NCBI RefSeq assembly: GCF_910588715.1
Contig: NZ_CAJURG010000001.1
Span: 152,163-216,162, forward strand
Direction: 5' to 3'
DNA from: an uncultured Clostridium sp.
Lineage (GTDB): Bacteria > Bacillota > Clostridia > Clostridiales > Clostridiaceae
Length of the DNA stretch: 64,000 nucleotides
Under the pieces are notes generated by a model. That model was not told where the DNA came from. It worked only from the letters and a program-made list of their open reading frames with translations, and ran no database searches. The first letter of the stretch is position 1; each line of letters opens with the position of its first letter. Positions 1 to 9,592 of this stretch are shown here, piece by piece. The position numbers and the translations under genes were made by a program.

Positions 1-478
1 CAACACCAATAGCAAAGCTTCCTTCAAGTTTAGAAGTTGCTTTAACTACTGCATCAAATAAATCACCTTCATAATAAAAATCAACTAAATTAGGAATAAC
101 TTCTGTATCAGTTTCAGAGAAAAATGTATAACCTTTTGAAGTTAACCATTCTCTTAATTTCATATAATTTTCTATAATACCATTATGAACAACACTAATA
201 GTAGCATTTTCTGTAGTATGAGGATGTGAATTAATATCAGATGGTTCACCGTGAGTAGCCCATCTAGTATGACCTATTCCTATATGACCATTAATAGGAT
301 TTTCCTTTAAGCTTTTAGCTAAATTATTTAAACGACCTTTAAATTTTCTAACATTTATTCCATTATTAAAAATTGCAACTCCAGCAGAGTCGTAACCTCT
401 ATATTCTAATTTTGATAAACCTTCAACTAATAAATCAGATGCTTGTCTTTTTCCAACATAACCAACTATTCCGCACAT
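1..478 (-). CDS. glmS: Glucosamine-6-phosphate synthase, N-terminal part (cut by window start)
   Basis: This is the glutaminase half of the enzyme that makes glucosamine-6-phosphate from fructose-6-phosphate and glutamine, the first step to UDP-GlcNAc for peptidoglycan. Read on the minus strand from the ATG at 478, it begins MCGIVGYVGKRQ, so Cys2 becomes the N-terminal nucleophile after Met removal, and it carries the family blocks LEYRGYDSAG and GHTRWATHGEP. A GGAAGGAAG ribosome binding site lies just upstream. Only about 159 codons are in the window; the isomerase domains are off the left edge. A glmS ribozyme precedes it, which supports the call and gives its regulation. Identity is certain. 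Confidence 0.97.
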   Translation of the reverse strand, partial: MCGIVGYVGKRQASDLLVEGLSKLEYRGYDSAGVAIFNNGINVRKFKGRLNNLAKSLKENPINGHIGIGHTRWATHGEPSDINSHPHTTENATISVVHNGIIENYMKLREWLTSKGYTFFSETDTEVIPNLVDFYYEGDLFDAVVKATSKLEGSFAIGV

Positions 479-597
479 AATAAATCTTCCTTCCAATTTT
501 AAATTATTTTTTCATTTTATTTTTTTTAATATTGCCATTAGATATTCTAGATTTTAAAAAAGTATACTAACACACTAGAAAAATCAAACATGCAATG

Positions 598-831
598 GAG
601 GTTTTAACACCTGACTAGGATTGTCCTATAAATCACTTTATAGTTTTACTAGTCGTTAACGGTAGTGCGATACCGTGGGGCACCCGCCGAAGAATTCGAT
701 TCTCCCCATCCTCGTCAACTTAAGTGAGACCCCAAATCTTTGATTTGGTTGGTCGAACTTACTCCTACGTCCGGTAGGAGTTTCTTTTTACCAATGATCT
801 TTGATTTGGTTTAACTTAAGTTCTGGCGCTT
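598..831 (-). ncRNA. glmS ribozyme-riboswitch
   Basis: On the minus strand the leader of glmS starts its catalytic core with AGCGCCAGAACT (cleavage expected between A830 and G829). It continues with the conserved core segments GACGAGGATGGGGAGAATCG, TTCGGCGG and TGCCCCACGG, then hairpins toward the start codon. This class uses glucosamine-6-phosphate as a cofactor to self-cleave the mRNA and so lowers GlmS when its product is plentiful. The 3' boundary is approximate; a further stem (GACTAG...CTAGTC, about 609-650) and an AGGTGTTAAAACCT segment follow the core. Confidence 0.93.
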
Positions 832-905
832 TTATGAAATTTTTATTTTGTATTTTACTATAAAAATCACTTCCTTTATCGATTTTTTAGTATACCAATA
901 TAAAC

Positions 906-933
906 ATTTTATCATAAATATAGAATTTGTCTA
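906..933 (-). promoter_or_regulatory. Likely sigma-A promoter of glmS
   Basis: On the minus strand, a TAGACA -35 (928-933) and a TAAAAT -10 (906-911) are separated by 16 bases. They lie about 75 bases upstream of the ribozyme cleavage site, a suitable place for the start of the glmS transcript. Confidence 0.5.
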
Positions 934-1178
934 TATTCGTGGATTAGAATTAAGTTTAACAGTTAATTTGTAATATTAAGGTAATATTATTATATGCAAA
1001 ATTGAAATAAAGTAGATAAAAATAATAAAAGTGTGAATTTTGATATAAGTATTACATTTAAAGAAGTATTTGAAAAAATAATATTTTTATGGATAAGGTG
1101 TAAATTAGATGTATAAATTCAATAATATCTGTCAAAAATACATAAGAGAATTTTAAAAATCATAGGAGGTAATGTGAA

Positions 1179-1784
1179 GTGTCAAATTTAGAAATGAATA
1201 AAAGACCTATAGATGTTCCAAATAGTGCAAAAAAGGCAAGGAGAAATGGAAAGGTTCCAGGTGTATTATATGGTAAAAAAATTAATAATTTATTATTTGA
1301 AGTTGGAGAATTAGAATTATGCCATGAAATAGGTGTTAATGGAGAACATGGTGTATTAGAATTTAGTTTAGATGGAGAAACTCATAAAGGATTAATAAAA
1401 GAAGTACAAAGGGATCCTGTTACTAATAAGATAATTCATTTAGATTTAGAAGAATTAAAAGGAAAAAATAAAATAGTTTCATCAGTTCCGATTCATTATG
1501 TAGGAGAAGAATATTTAAATAAAAAAGGAATAGTTCTACAAAAGGAAAAAGATAGTGTAAAGGTAGAATGTTCAGTAGAAGCACTACCTAAATATATTGA
1601 CTTTAATATTGGAACAGGAAGTGTTGGATCAGTTTATAAATTTGGTGATTTAGAAGTTGCATCTGAAATATCAGTCTTAGATGATTTAAATTCTGTTATT
1701 GCTTCAGTAAGTTATGAACGTAAAACTGTTGAAGAAAATAATGAGTTAGCTCAAGAAAATGATGCAAAAGAATTAGCCGAATAA
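1179..1784 (+). CDS. rplY: Ribosomal protein bL25 / general stress protein Ctc
   Basis: A 201-residue bL25 of the long TL5/Ctc type, which binds 5S rRNA in the large subunit. The N-terminal 5S-binding domain (about 1-90) shows KKARRNGKVPGVLYGK and LIKEVQRDPVTNKIIHLDL. The C-terminal beta domain (about 95-185) and a short acidic tail follow. The start is GTG, preceded by AGGAGG at good spacing; an earlier ATG at 1172 runs straight into a stop. It is a single-gene unit with a terminator behind it. In Bacillus the orthologue is stress-induced; nothing in this sequence tests that. Confidence 0.93.
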   Translation: MSNLEMNKRPIDVPNSAKKARRNGKVPGVLYGKKINNLLFEVGELELCHEIGVNGEHGVLEFSLDGETHKGLIKEVQRDPVTNKIIHLDLEELKGKNKIVSSVPIHYVGEEYLNKKGIVLQKEKDSVKVECSVEALPKYIDFNIGTGSVGSVYKFGDLEVASEISVLDDLNSVIASVSYERKTVEENNELAQENDAKELAE

Positions 1785-1802
1785 TAGAAAAAATAAACTA
1801 AA

Positions 1803-1845
1803 AATAATAGATATAGATAAATTTTCCTATATCTATTATTTTTTT
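1803..1845 (+). terminator. Rho-independent terminator after rplY
   Basis: AATAATAGATATAG pairs with CTATATCTATTATT and is followed by a run of T. Confidence 0.85.
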
Positions 1846-1915
1846 GTTTAAATTTTTTTAAATTTGGTATATAATAACTAAGTAAAGATTATTGAAAATT
1901 TTTAGGAGGAATAAT

Positions 1916-3643
1916 ATGGATTATAAAGAGAAGTACAATGAGTGGTTAAACTCTACTGTAATATCAGAGGAAATAAAGGAAGAGTTAAGAAGCATTAACG
2001 ATGAAAAAGAAATAGAAGATAGATTTTATAAGGAATTAGATTTCGGTACTGGTGGATTAAGAGGGGTAATAGGTGCTGGAACTAATAGAATGAATGTATA
2101 TACAGTTTCAAAAGCAACACAAGGGTTTGCAAACTATTTAAATAAATCTTTTGAATCACCAAAGGTAGCTATTGCATACGATTCAAGAAATATGTCAAAG
2201 GAGTTTGCAGAAGCTGCTGCATTAACTCTTTGTGCAAATAATATAAAGGTATTTTTATTTGAAAGCTTAAGACCAACTCCGATGCTTTCGTTTACATCTA
2301 GACATTTAAACTGTCAAGGTGGAATAGTAATAACTGCTTCACATAATCCAAAGATATATAATGGCTATAAGGTTTATGATGAATTTGGTGGACAAGTTAC
2401 AGATGAAAAAGCTGGAATTATTATAGGTGAAGTTAATAGTATAGTAAATTATGAAGATATAAAAACTACTTCATTAGAAGATGCTTTAAATGATAACCTT
2501 TTAGAGTACATTGGAGAAGAAGTAGATAAGGCTTATATTGAAGAAGTTAAAGCGCTTACAATAAGAACTGAATTAGTAAAAGAAAAAGCTAAAGATTTAA
2601 AGGTTATATACACTCCAATACATGGAAGTGGAAATGTTCCTGTAAGAAGAGTTTTAGCTGAATTAGGATATGAAAATGTAGAAGTAGTTAAAGAACAAGA
2701 AATGCCAGATGGTAATTTCCCAACAGCTTCTTATCCAAATCCAGAAAATCCACAAGTTTTTGAATTAGCCCTTGATATGGCTAAAACGAGCAATCCAGAT
2801 ATTATATTTGGTACAGATCCAGACTGTGACAGAATTGGTGTTGTAGTTAAGGAAAATGATGATCAATATAAAGTTTTAACTGGTAATCAAACAGGACTAT
2901 TATTAACAGATTATATATTATCAGCTCTTAAAGAAGAAGGAAAATTACCTTCAAATGGAGTTGTAATTAAGACTATAGTAACAACAGAAGGTGCTAGAGC
3001 AGTTGCAAATTACTATGGTGTTGAAATAATGGATGTATTAACTGGATTTAAATATATTGCAGAAAAAATTAGACAATTCCAAGAAAATGGAGATAAGAAA
3101 TATTTATTTGGATTTGAAGAAAGCTATGGTTACTTAGCTGGAGAATTCGTTAGAGATAAGGATGCTGTAATAGCTTCAATGTTAATAGCCGAAATGACTC
3201 TTTATTATAAAGAACAAGGTAAGAGCCTTTATGAAGCATTAATTGAGCTTTACAACAGAATTGGATTCTTTAAAGAAGATTTAATTTCAATTGAATTACA
3301 AGGAAAAGAAGGTCAAGAAAAGATTGCTAAGTGTTTAGATTCTTTAAGAACTACTACATTAACAGAAGTTGATGGAGTTAAAATTGCAACAAAACTTGAT
3401 TATAAGTTAAGCAAAGAAGAAAACTTAATAAGTAATACAGAAAGTGTTATTAACTTACCTAAGTCTAATGTATTAAAATATATATTAGAAGATGGATCTT
3501 CATTTGTTGTTAGACCGTCAGGTACTGAACCAAAAATGAAAATTTACTCAGCTGTTAAAGGTGAAAGCTTAGTAAATGCTGAAGAAAAGTTAGTAAGATT
3601 CAATGAAAAAGTTATGGAAATAATTAACGAAAAGTTAGCATAA
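1916..3643 (+). CDS. Phosphoglucomutase/phosphomannomutase (alpha-D-phosphohexomutase)
   Basis: A 575-residue phosphohexomutase that interconverts hexose-1- and hexose-6-phosphates through a phosphoserine enzyme, feeding nucleotide-sugar and wall-glycan synthesis. Family landmarks appear in order: the N-terminal FGTGGLRG, the active-site loop TASHNP with the phosphorylated Ser near residue 142, the Mg-binding loop GTDPDCDR, the sugar-binding loop FGFEESYGY, and the C-terminal phosphate-binding RPSGTEPK. The ATG at 1916 is chosen because AGGAGG lies just before it; an in-frame ATG 24 bases upstream has no ribosome site. The length fits the PgcA/ManB branch of Firmicutes. Which sugar it prefers cannot be read from the sequence. 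Confidence 0.93.
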   Translation: MDYKEKYNEWLNSTVISEEIKEELRSINDEKEIEDRFYKELDFGTGGLRGVIGAGTNRMNVYTVSKATQGFANYLNKSFESPKVAIAYDSRNMSKEFAEAAALTLCANNIKVFLFESLRPTPMLSFTSRHLNCQGGIVITASHNPKIYNGYKVYDEFGGQVTDEKAGIIIGEVNSIVNYEDIKTTSLEDALNDNLLEYIGEEVDKAYIEEVKALTIRTELVKEKAKDLKVIYTPIHGSGNVPVRRVLAELGYENVEVVKEQEMPDGNFPTASYPNPENPQVFELALDMAKTSNPDIIFGTDPDCDRIGVVVKENDDQYKVLTGNQTGLLLTDYILSALKEEGKLPSNGVVIKTIVTTEGARAVANYYGVEIMDVLTGFKYIAEKIRQFQENGDKKYLFGFEESYGYLAGEFVRDKDAVIASMLIAEMTLYYKEQGKSLYEALIELYNRIGFFKEDLISIELQGKEGQEKIAKCLDSLRTTTLTEVDGVKIATKLDYKLSKEENLISNTESVINLPKSNVLKYILEDGSSFVVRPSGTEPKMKIYSAVKGESLVNAEEKLVRFNEKVMEIINEKLA

Positions 3644-3646
3644 AAC

Positions 3647-3686
3647 AATAAAAGCTATCGGGAAACCGGTAGCTTTTATTATTTCA
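3647..3686 (+). terminator. Rho-independent terminator after the phosphohexomutase
   Basis: A 15-bp stem (AATAAAAGCTATCGG with CCGGTAGCTTTTATT, one G-U pair) is capped by a GAAA loop. Confidence 0.85.
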
Positions 3687-3759
3687 GTATTTAGTTTGAA
3701 AGTTTTATGTTAATACTGTATTATGAATAATGAAATAATTTACTAAAGGAGTGTAATTT

Positions 3760-4848
3760 ATGGATTATAAGGTAAAAATAAAAGAAAAATTAGGTAAGTT
3801 ATTATTTTTAGAAATGAATAAAGATGGATTTAAAGAAAATATAGGAATACCATCCTATGTAACTTTTAAAAATAATGATTTATATTTACCAATAAGTTCT
3901 GAGTATATTAGTTCTAATATAAATAATGAAATAAAAATTAAAAATCTTCCTATATATTATTTTATAGAAGGTATGTTTATTGCAATTGGTAGTGATGAAA
4001 ATTTAAGATTTAATGATGATTATGAACTTATATTAGATTATATAAAAGATACTGAAAGTTGTATTAAATCACTTATAAGTAAGAGAATAGATGAGAAAAG
4101 ATATTTAGATGCCTATCTTTTATTAAAAGGATATTATACATATTCTAAAGATTTAGAAGTTATGAAAAAAATATTACTTGTAGGAGAAGCTATTAGGGAG
4201 GAAGAAAAAGGCTTTAAGGATATATTGCTTGAAGATATAGATTATTGTATATCAAATAAGTTAAAAATAGCTGAAGCCTATTTATATAAAGCTATAATTT
4301 TAAAGGACGATGGAGATTTTAAAGGAGCTAAGGTTTTAATAAATGAGTATTTTAATAATGGTGGAAAAGTAACTAAAGAAGTTGAGATAATAAATAATGA
4401 TATAAATAATATATCAGATTATGAAAATGCTGTAGAACTATTAGAAGAAAATCCAGCTAAAAGTATAGAAATATTACTTAGATTAGGTGAAGAGTTTAAA
4501 GAAAATCCACTTATTTATTATTACTTAGGAATTGCATTTAGAAAATTAGAAAATTACCATAAAGCTATTTATTATTTAAAAGAAAGTATAAAAAGAGAAA
4601 GTGGAATACTTGAAGTTATAGTAGAACTAGGATTAAATTATGCATGTATAGGTGAATTTGAAGAAGCAATTAAATATTTTAAAAAGGCATTTGAAGCATC
4701 AAGAGATGTTGAAATATGTACTAATATAATAATGTGTTATTTAAATATAAATGACTTAGAAAATGCTAAATTACATTTAGAAATAGCAAAAAACTTAAAT
4801 CCAGAAGATGAAATAGTTAAACAATTAGATGCTATGATAAATAAATAA
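3760..4848 (+). CDS. TPR-repeat protein of unknown role
   Basis: A 362-residue soluble protein without a signal peptide. The first 90 residues match nothing I recognise. The rest is helical, and from about residue 235 to the end it shows tetratricopeptide-like repeats such as IYYYLGIAFRKLENYHKAIYYLKESI and GLNYACIGEFEEAIKYFKKAFEA. TPR arrays usually bind other proteins. It begins a tight + strand run with the tagA-like, murJ-like and glycosyltransferase genes (20 bases to the next), so a scaffold role in surface-glycan assembly is possible, but that is inference from position only. Confidence 0.75.
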   Translation: MDYKVKIKEKLGKLLFLEMNKDGFKENIGIPSYVTFKNNDLYLPISSEYISSNINNEIKIKNLPIYYFIEGMFIAIGSDENLRFNDDYELILDYIKDTESCIKSLISKRIDEKRYLDAYLLLKGYYTYSKDLEVMKKILLVGEAIREEEKGFKDILLEDIDYCISNKLKIAEAYLYKAIILKDDGDFKGAKVLINEYFNNGGKVTKEVEIINNDINNISDYENAVELLEENPAKSIEILLRLGEEFKENPLIYYYLGIAFRKLENYHKAIYYLKESIKRESGILEVIVELGLNYACIGEFEEAIKYFKKAFEASRDVEICTNIIMCYLNINDLENAKLHLEIAKNLNPEDEIVKQLDAMINK

Positions 4849-4867
4849 TAATAAAGGATGAGATTAT

Positions 4868-5605
4868 ATGGGGAAAAAAGATAACTTTAAAAGTATAAAT
4901 ATATTAGGATATAAAATTTTCTCTGAGGATATAGGAAAATGTGTAGATACAGCTTTTTCTTATGATAAAGTTCATATAGTATCTGGAAATCCAGAAGTTT
5001 TATATGCGGGATTAAACGATAGAAAATTATTTGATAATTTTACCTCTAAATATTCTTTAATAATACCTGATGGTGTTGGAACACAAATAAGTGGTAAAAT
5101 TTTAAAAACCCCTGTAAAAGAAAAAATTGCTGGAATTGAGCTTATGAAAAGGATAATTTCTAAGTGTGAAAAGGATGGAGATGGAATTTATTTGTTAGGA
5201 GCAAATGAAGAAAATTTAAAAACTTGTGTTGCTAATATAATAAGAGACTATCCTAAAATTAATATTGTTGGATATCATAATGGATTTTTTGATTTAGATA
5301 ATCCAAAGGAAATTTTAGAGGATATAAAAAATAAAAAACCATTAGTATTGTTTGTTGCAATGGGATGTCCAAGACAGGAAAAATTTATTATTAATTATAT
5401 GGATAAACTTCCGTGTAAGATATATATGGGAGTTGGAGGAAGCTTTGATGTAATAGCTGAAAAGGTAAATAGAGCTCCAAGATGGATGATTAATATAGGA
5501 ATGGAATGGGCTTATAGAGTTTTTAAAGAACCTTGGAGAATAAAGAGGCTTGGAAGTATACCTAAATTTATTTGGATTGTAGCAAAAAGCAGAGGTAATA
5601 AATAA
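4868..5605 (+). CDS. tagA: WecG/TagA/CpsF-family glycosyltransferase
   Basis: A 245-residue GT26-family enzyme. Members transfer N-acetylmannosamine, or a similar sugar, onto an undecaprenyl-pyrophosphate-linked sugar at the inner membrane face, a committing step of wall teichoic acid or related polymers. Visible family blocks are the N-terminal VSGNPEVLYAGLNDRKLF, the PDGVGTQ segment holding the likely catalytic Asp, GIELMKR, and the C-terminal VAMGCPRQEKFI followed by GVGGSFDVIAEKVNRAPRWM. Its stop codon overlaps the start of the flippase gene by one base, so the two are translationally coupled. The exact acceptor and sugar are not known. Confidence 0.9.
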   Translation: MGKKDNFKSINILGYKIFSEDIGKCVDTAFSYDKVHIVSGNPEVLYAGLNDRKLFDNFTSKYSLIIPDGVGTQISGKILKTPVKEKIAGIELMKRIISKCEKDGDGIYLLGANEENLKTCVANIIRDYPKINIVGYHNGFFDLDNPKEILEDIKNKKPLVLFVAMGCPRQEKFIINYMDKLPCKIYMGVGGSFDVIAEKVNRAPRWMINIGMEWAYRVFKEPWRIKRLGSIPKFIWIVAKSRGNK

Positions 5606-7140
5606 TGAGAGGTAATAAAATATTTAAAGCAGCTTTTTTAGTTATGATAATTGGTATATTAAGCAGGTTTTTAGGATTATTTAGAGATATACTAGTTGGA
5701 TATCAATTTGGTGTTAGTATTTATACTGATGCTTATAAAGCTGCTGTATCTGTGCCAGAAACAATTTTTACAATTGTAGGGCTTGCTATATCTACAGTAT
5801 TTATTCCAATGCTTAGTAAAGTTAAATATGAAAAAAGCAAAGATGAGATGTTTAAGTTTTCTAATAATATTATTTCTATATTATTAGTTATTTCAATAAT
5901 CGTATTTAGTTTAGGATTTTTATTTACAGATAAAATTGTTGGCTTTATGTTTGATGGATTTACTAAAGATAAGTTTATACTTACAGTTTTCTTAACAAGA
6001 ATAACATTATTTAATCTTTTATTTTTATCAATAAATGCATGTTATACGGCAATGCTACAGGTATGTGAAGATTTTGTTATTCCTTCTATTTTAGGTATGT
6101 TTTTTAATGCTCCAATGATAATTTATTTATTATTTTTTAATGATATTAATATTATAGGATTAACTATTGCAAATGTTATAGGAAACTTTTTAAGAGTAGT
6201 AGTTCAAGTACCTGTTTTATATAAACATGGATATAAATTTAAATTATTTATTAATATAAAAGATGAAAGAATAAAGAAAATATTAATGTTAATTATCCCA
6301 GTAATAATAGGATCAGGTGCAAATTCATTAAATATGATAGTTGATATGAAGGTTGCATCATCTTTAGGAGATGGTGCAGTAAGTGCGTTAGATTTTGCAC
6401 AAAAGATAATAGTTTTTGCAAATACAGCCATAACAACATCTATAGTATCTGTTATGTATCCTCTTATGGCAAATAAATTAAATGAAGGTGATAATGAGGG
6501 ATTTTCTATATACTTAACAAAATCAATTTCTATAATTGCTTTATTATTAGTTCCTATTTCTATTGGATTTATATTATTAAACAAAGAGCTTATAAGTGCT
6601 TTTTATGAAAGAGGCAAGTTTAATGATATAGCTGTAGGAATTACAGCAAGTGCATTTTTAGGATATTCGTTAGTATTGCCATTTACAGGAATAAGGGATA
6701 TTTTAAATTCATCATTATTTTCAATGCAAAAAACCAAAGTAACAACAATTAATGGAGTTATTGGAGTAGTTGTAAATATTATTTTAAGCATTAGTTTATC
6801 AAAGATATTTGGTATATTTGGTGTAGCCCTAGCATCTACAATAGCATCAATTATAACAGCAATATTATTATTTATATCTACTAGAAAGTTTGTTGGAAAT
6901 TTTAATGTTATTCCAATGATAATAAAGTTATTAAAAATATTATTATCAGCAATAATTATGTTTTTTGTTTTAGTAATGTTAAATAATATTTTGGTTTTAA
7001 ATAATTCAATATTAACTATTTTATTTAACTTTATAATAGGAGTTATTGTTTATTTTATAGTTTGTAAGATATTAAAAATTGAAGAAGTTAATGAAGCAAT
7101 ATACATGATAAGAAATAAGGTATCTAAAAAAGGCAATTAG
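5605..7140 (+). CDS. murJ: MurJ/MviN-family lipid flippase
   Basis: A 511-residue membrane protein with about 14 hydrophobic segments and the MviN signature near its start (ILSRFLGLFRDILVGYQFGVSIYTDAYKAAVSVPETIF). MurJ proteins move undecaprenyl-linked precursors, classically lipid II, across the cytoplasmic membrane. Here the gene is sandwiched between a TagA-like transferase and two glycosyltransferases, so it may serve another lipid-linked glycan rather than, or as well as, lipid II. It starts inside the stop of the preceding gene (TAATG) and is followed 8 bases later by the next gene. Confidence 0.88.
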   Translation: MRGNKIFKAAFLVMIIGILSRFLGLFRDILVGYQFGVSIYTDAYKAAVSVPETIFTIVGLAISTVFIPMLSKVKYEKSKDEMFKFSNNIISILLVISIIVFSLGFLFTDKIVGFMFDGFTKDKFILTVFLTRITLFNLLFLSINACYTAMLQVCEDFVIPSILGMFFNAPMIIYLLFFNDINIIGLTIANVIGNFLRVVVQVPVLYKHGYKFKLFINIKDERIKKILMLIIPVIIGSGANSLNMIVDMKVASSLGDGAVSALDFAQKIIVFANTAITTSIVSVMYPLMANKLNEGDNEGFSIYLTKSISIIALLLVPISIGFILLNKELISAFYERGKFNDIAVGITASAFLGYSLVLPFTGIRDILNSSLFSMQKTKVTTINGVIGVVVNIILSISLSKIFGIFGVALASTIASIITAILLFISTRKFVGNFNVIPMIIKLLKILLSAIIMFFVLVMLNNILVLNNSILTILFNFIIGVIVYFIVCKILKIEEVNEAIYMIRNKVSKKGN

Positions 7141-7148
7141 GAGGAAAT

Positions 7149-8429
7149 ATGAAAATACTATTTATAGCATGCTATTCACCATTAATTAACAATTCAGCAT
7201 CTATTGAAACTTTACAATATTTAAATAATTTATCTAAGATTTATGGAAACGAAGTTCATCTTTTAACTGTGAATTTTCCTAAAAATTCAATTTATTATGA
7301 TGAATATATATTAAGTATGCTAGATAAAAATGTTAAGATGCATATAATTTCAGGTGGAAAAATATTTGAGAAAATAATGCCTAAGAAATCTTCTAAAATA
7401 GAAATAAAAGACTCTATTAAAAACAATAAAAATTTTGTAAAGAATTTACTTAAAAAGGGTAAATCAATTATAGCAGTGCCAGATATGTATTTTAACTGGG
7501 CTAGATCTGCAAGTAAATACGGGATTGAACTACATGAAAAAGAAAAATTTGATGTAATGTTTTCAATGCATGAGCCACCATCAAGCCATATTTGTGCTTT
7601 AAAAATTAAAGAAAGATTTAATGATTTACCATGGGTTACTTATTGGAGTGATCCTTGGCTTAAAGATTCAACTAGAGATAATATAAGTATAGCAAGAAGG
7701 AAATTTGAAGAATCATTTGAAAGAAAAATAGTTAAGCTTAGTGATAGATTTATATTTGTAACTAAAGCTAATAGAGATGATTATGTAAATTCCTATAATA
7801 TTCCTATTGAGAAAACTTTTATAGTAACAAGAGGATATGATGAAAATCAATATAATGAAATAAAAAGAACCTCTAATCCAAAGCTTATAAATAAAAATAA
7901 AATTAATTTTGTTTATGCTGGAGAAATTTTTTCAAAGCTTAGAGATGTTAATCCTTTTATAGAAGCATTAGATAATATTAAAAAAAATGATATTGAATTA
8001 TATAATAAGTTAAACATTCTGTTTTTTGGTAATATAGATGACATAAATATAAAAAATAAATTAATTAATGTTGAAAATGTTAATGTTTCACCTAGAATTC
8101 CTTATGATGAAGCATTAGGATATATGCTTAATAGTGAGATTTTACTGTTATTTGGAAATAAAAATTCAAAGCAAATCCCTGCTAAAATATATGATTACTT
8201 TGGTGCAGATGGTCTAATTTTTATTATTCTTGGAGATGAAAATGACCCGATAAAGGATGTAATAGAAAATAAAAAGAAATGTATTGTGGTAAATAATAAT
8301 TCTTGTGAGATTATAAATGGAATTAAAGAATTAGTTTCTATGGTTGAAAACAAAAAAAAGTATGGACCTATTGAAGAATATAAGTGGCAATATATTTCTA
8401 AAAGACTTAATGATATTTTAAAGGGGTAA
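7149..8429 (+). CDS. Glycosyltransferase, GT-B fold (GT4-like)
   Basis: A 426-residue predicted cytoplasmic glycosyltransferase. The N-terminus has the GT-B opening (ILFIACYSPLINNSASIETLQYLNNL), and the middle carries a WVTYWSDPW block and FIFVTKANRDDY typical of family 4-like enzymes. The C-terminal domain (from about residue 255) has VYAGEIF and ends with KIYDYFGADGLIFIILGDEND, the degenerate nucleotide-binding end. AGGAGG lies just before the ATG. Donor and acceptor cannot be told from sequence; the neighbours suggest a cell-surface polysaccharide. Confidence 0.8.
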   Translation: MKILFIACYSPLINNSASIETLQYLNNLSKIYGNEVHLLTVNFPKNSIYYDEYILSMLDKNVKMHIISGGKIFEKIMPKKSSKIEIKDSIKNNKNFVKNLLKKGKSIIAVPDMYFNWARSASKYGIELHEKEKFDVMFSMHEPPSSHICALKIKERFNDLPWVTYWSDPWLKDSTRDNISIARRKFEESFERKIVKLSDRFIFVTKANRDDYVNSYNIPIEKTFIVTRGYDENQYNEIKRTSNPKLINKNKINFVYAGEIFSKLRDVNPFIEALDNIKKNDIELYNKLNILFFGNIDDINIKNKLINVENVNVSPRIPYDEALGYMLNSEILLLFGNKNSKQIPAKIYDYFGADGLIFIILGDENDPIKDVIENKKKCIVVNNNSCEIINGIKELVSMVENKKKYGPIEEYKWQYISKRLNDILKG

Positions 8430-8434
8430 TTATT

Positions 8435-9580
8435 ATGCATGTAATGTTTATACCTTCTTGGTATGATAATGATAGAAATAAGGTTCATGGAAGCTTCTTT
8501 AGAGAACAAGCAACAAAGCTTCAAGAAGCTGGAGTAAAAATTACTGTTGCATATAATGAAATTTGGCCATTAACCTTGATAGGGAAAATAAAAGAAAAAA
8601 GTGGTTTATATTTCAATATTGAAAAAGGATTAAGAACTTATAGGTATAAAAACTATAATTTTATACCTAAGCATCCATTAATGTTTAATATTTTTGATAA
8701 AAGAATGGAAAAACTATATAAAGAAATTGTAAAAAAAGAAGGTAAGGTTGATATTATCCATGCACAATCATCTTTATGGGGTGGAATAAGTGCTTCTTAT
8801 ATAGCAAAAAAATACAATATTCCTTTAGTTATAACAGAGCATTCTTCAATAAAGAGGGGAAAGTATGTAAGGGAAAGTTATTACAAAAGAATAGTTGATT
8901 CTTATAAAAGTGCAGATGCTATAATAGCAGTTGGAAATGGACTTAAAAATGAAATAGAAGAATTAACAAATAGAAGAGATATAAAGGTTATAGGAAATTT
9001 AGTTGACTTATCGCTTTTTGATATAAGAGATATTAAAGATAATAAAGATGAATTTATATTTTTTTCATTAGCATTTCTTGAGGGAGAAAAGGGGTTTGAC
9101 ACCTTAATTAAATCTTTTTCAAGGAAATTTAAAAATAAAAAGGCAAGATTAATTATTGGTGGTGATGGAAGTCAAAGAGAATGGCTAGAAGGCATAGCTA
9201 AGAGTGAAAATATAGAAAGTCAAGTTACTTTTGTAGGTGCTTTATCTAGAGAAGAGGTATCAAAATATATGAATAAGTGTGATGCTTTTGTTTTAGCTTC
9301 CAGGTATGAAACATTTGGAGTAGTATACATTGAAGCACTAGCAAGTGGAAAACCTGTAATAGGAACCTTTAATGGTGGAGCAGAAGGTATAATAAATGAA
9401 AATGTTGGAATATTAACTGAAATAGATAATGTAGATAAATTAAGTGATGCTATGGAATATATAGAAAAAAATTATAAAAAATATAACAAAGAAAGCTTAA
9501 GAAAATATTGTACTCAGAAATTTAGTTCTAATGTAATAATAAATAAAATAATAAATGTTTATAAAGAATTAATGAAATAA
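8435..9580 (+). CDS. Glycosyltransferase family 4 protein
   Basis: A 381-residue GT4 enzyme with a GT-B fold. The N-terminal acceptor domain starts MFIPSWYDNDRNKVHGSFFREQA. The C-terminal donor domain shows LIIGGDGSQREWLEGI and the E-x7-E region SRYETFGVVYIEALASGKPVI, which holds the nucleotide sugar. It lies 5 bases after the preceding glycosyltransferase and they are surely co-transcribed. Substrate unknown; likely part of the same surface-glycan pathway. Confidence 0.88.
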   Translation: MHVMFIPSWYDNDRNKVHGSFFREQATKLQEAGVKITVAYNEIWPLTLIGKIKEKSGLYFNIEKGLRTYRYKNYNFIPKHPLMFNIFDKRMEKLYKEIVKKEGKVDIIHAQSSLWGGISASYIAKKYNIPLVITEHSSIKRGKYVRESYYKRIVDSYKSADAIIAVGNGLKNEIEELTNRRDIKVIGNLVDLSLFDIRDIKDNKDEFIFFSLAFLEGEKGFDTLIKSFSRKFKNKKARLIIGGDGSQREWLEGIAKSENIESQVTFVGALSREEVSKYMNKCDAFVLASRYETFGVVYIEALASGKPVIGTFNGGAEGIINENVGILTEIDNVDKLSDAMEYIEKNYKKYNKESLRKYCTQKFSSNVIINKIINVYKELMK

Positions 9581-9592
9581 GGGGAGTTTAAA

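Noticed and set aside
6204..6584. Minus-strand open frame within murJ
   Set aside because: It is a shadow of a membrane-protein gene with a clear family match on the + strand; similar shadows elsewhere were also ignored.
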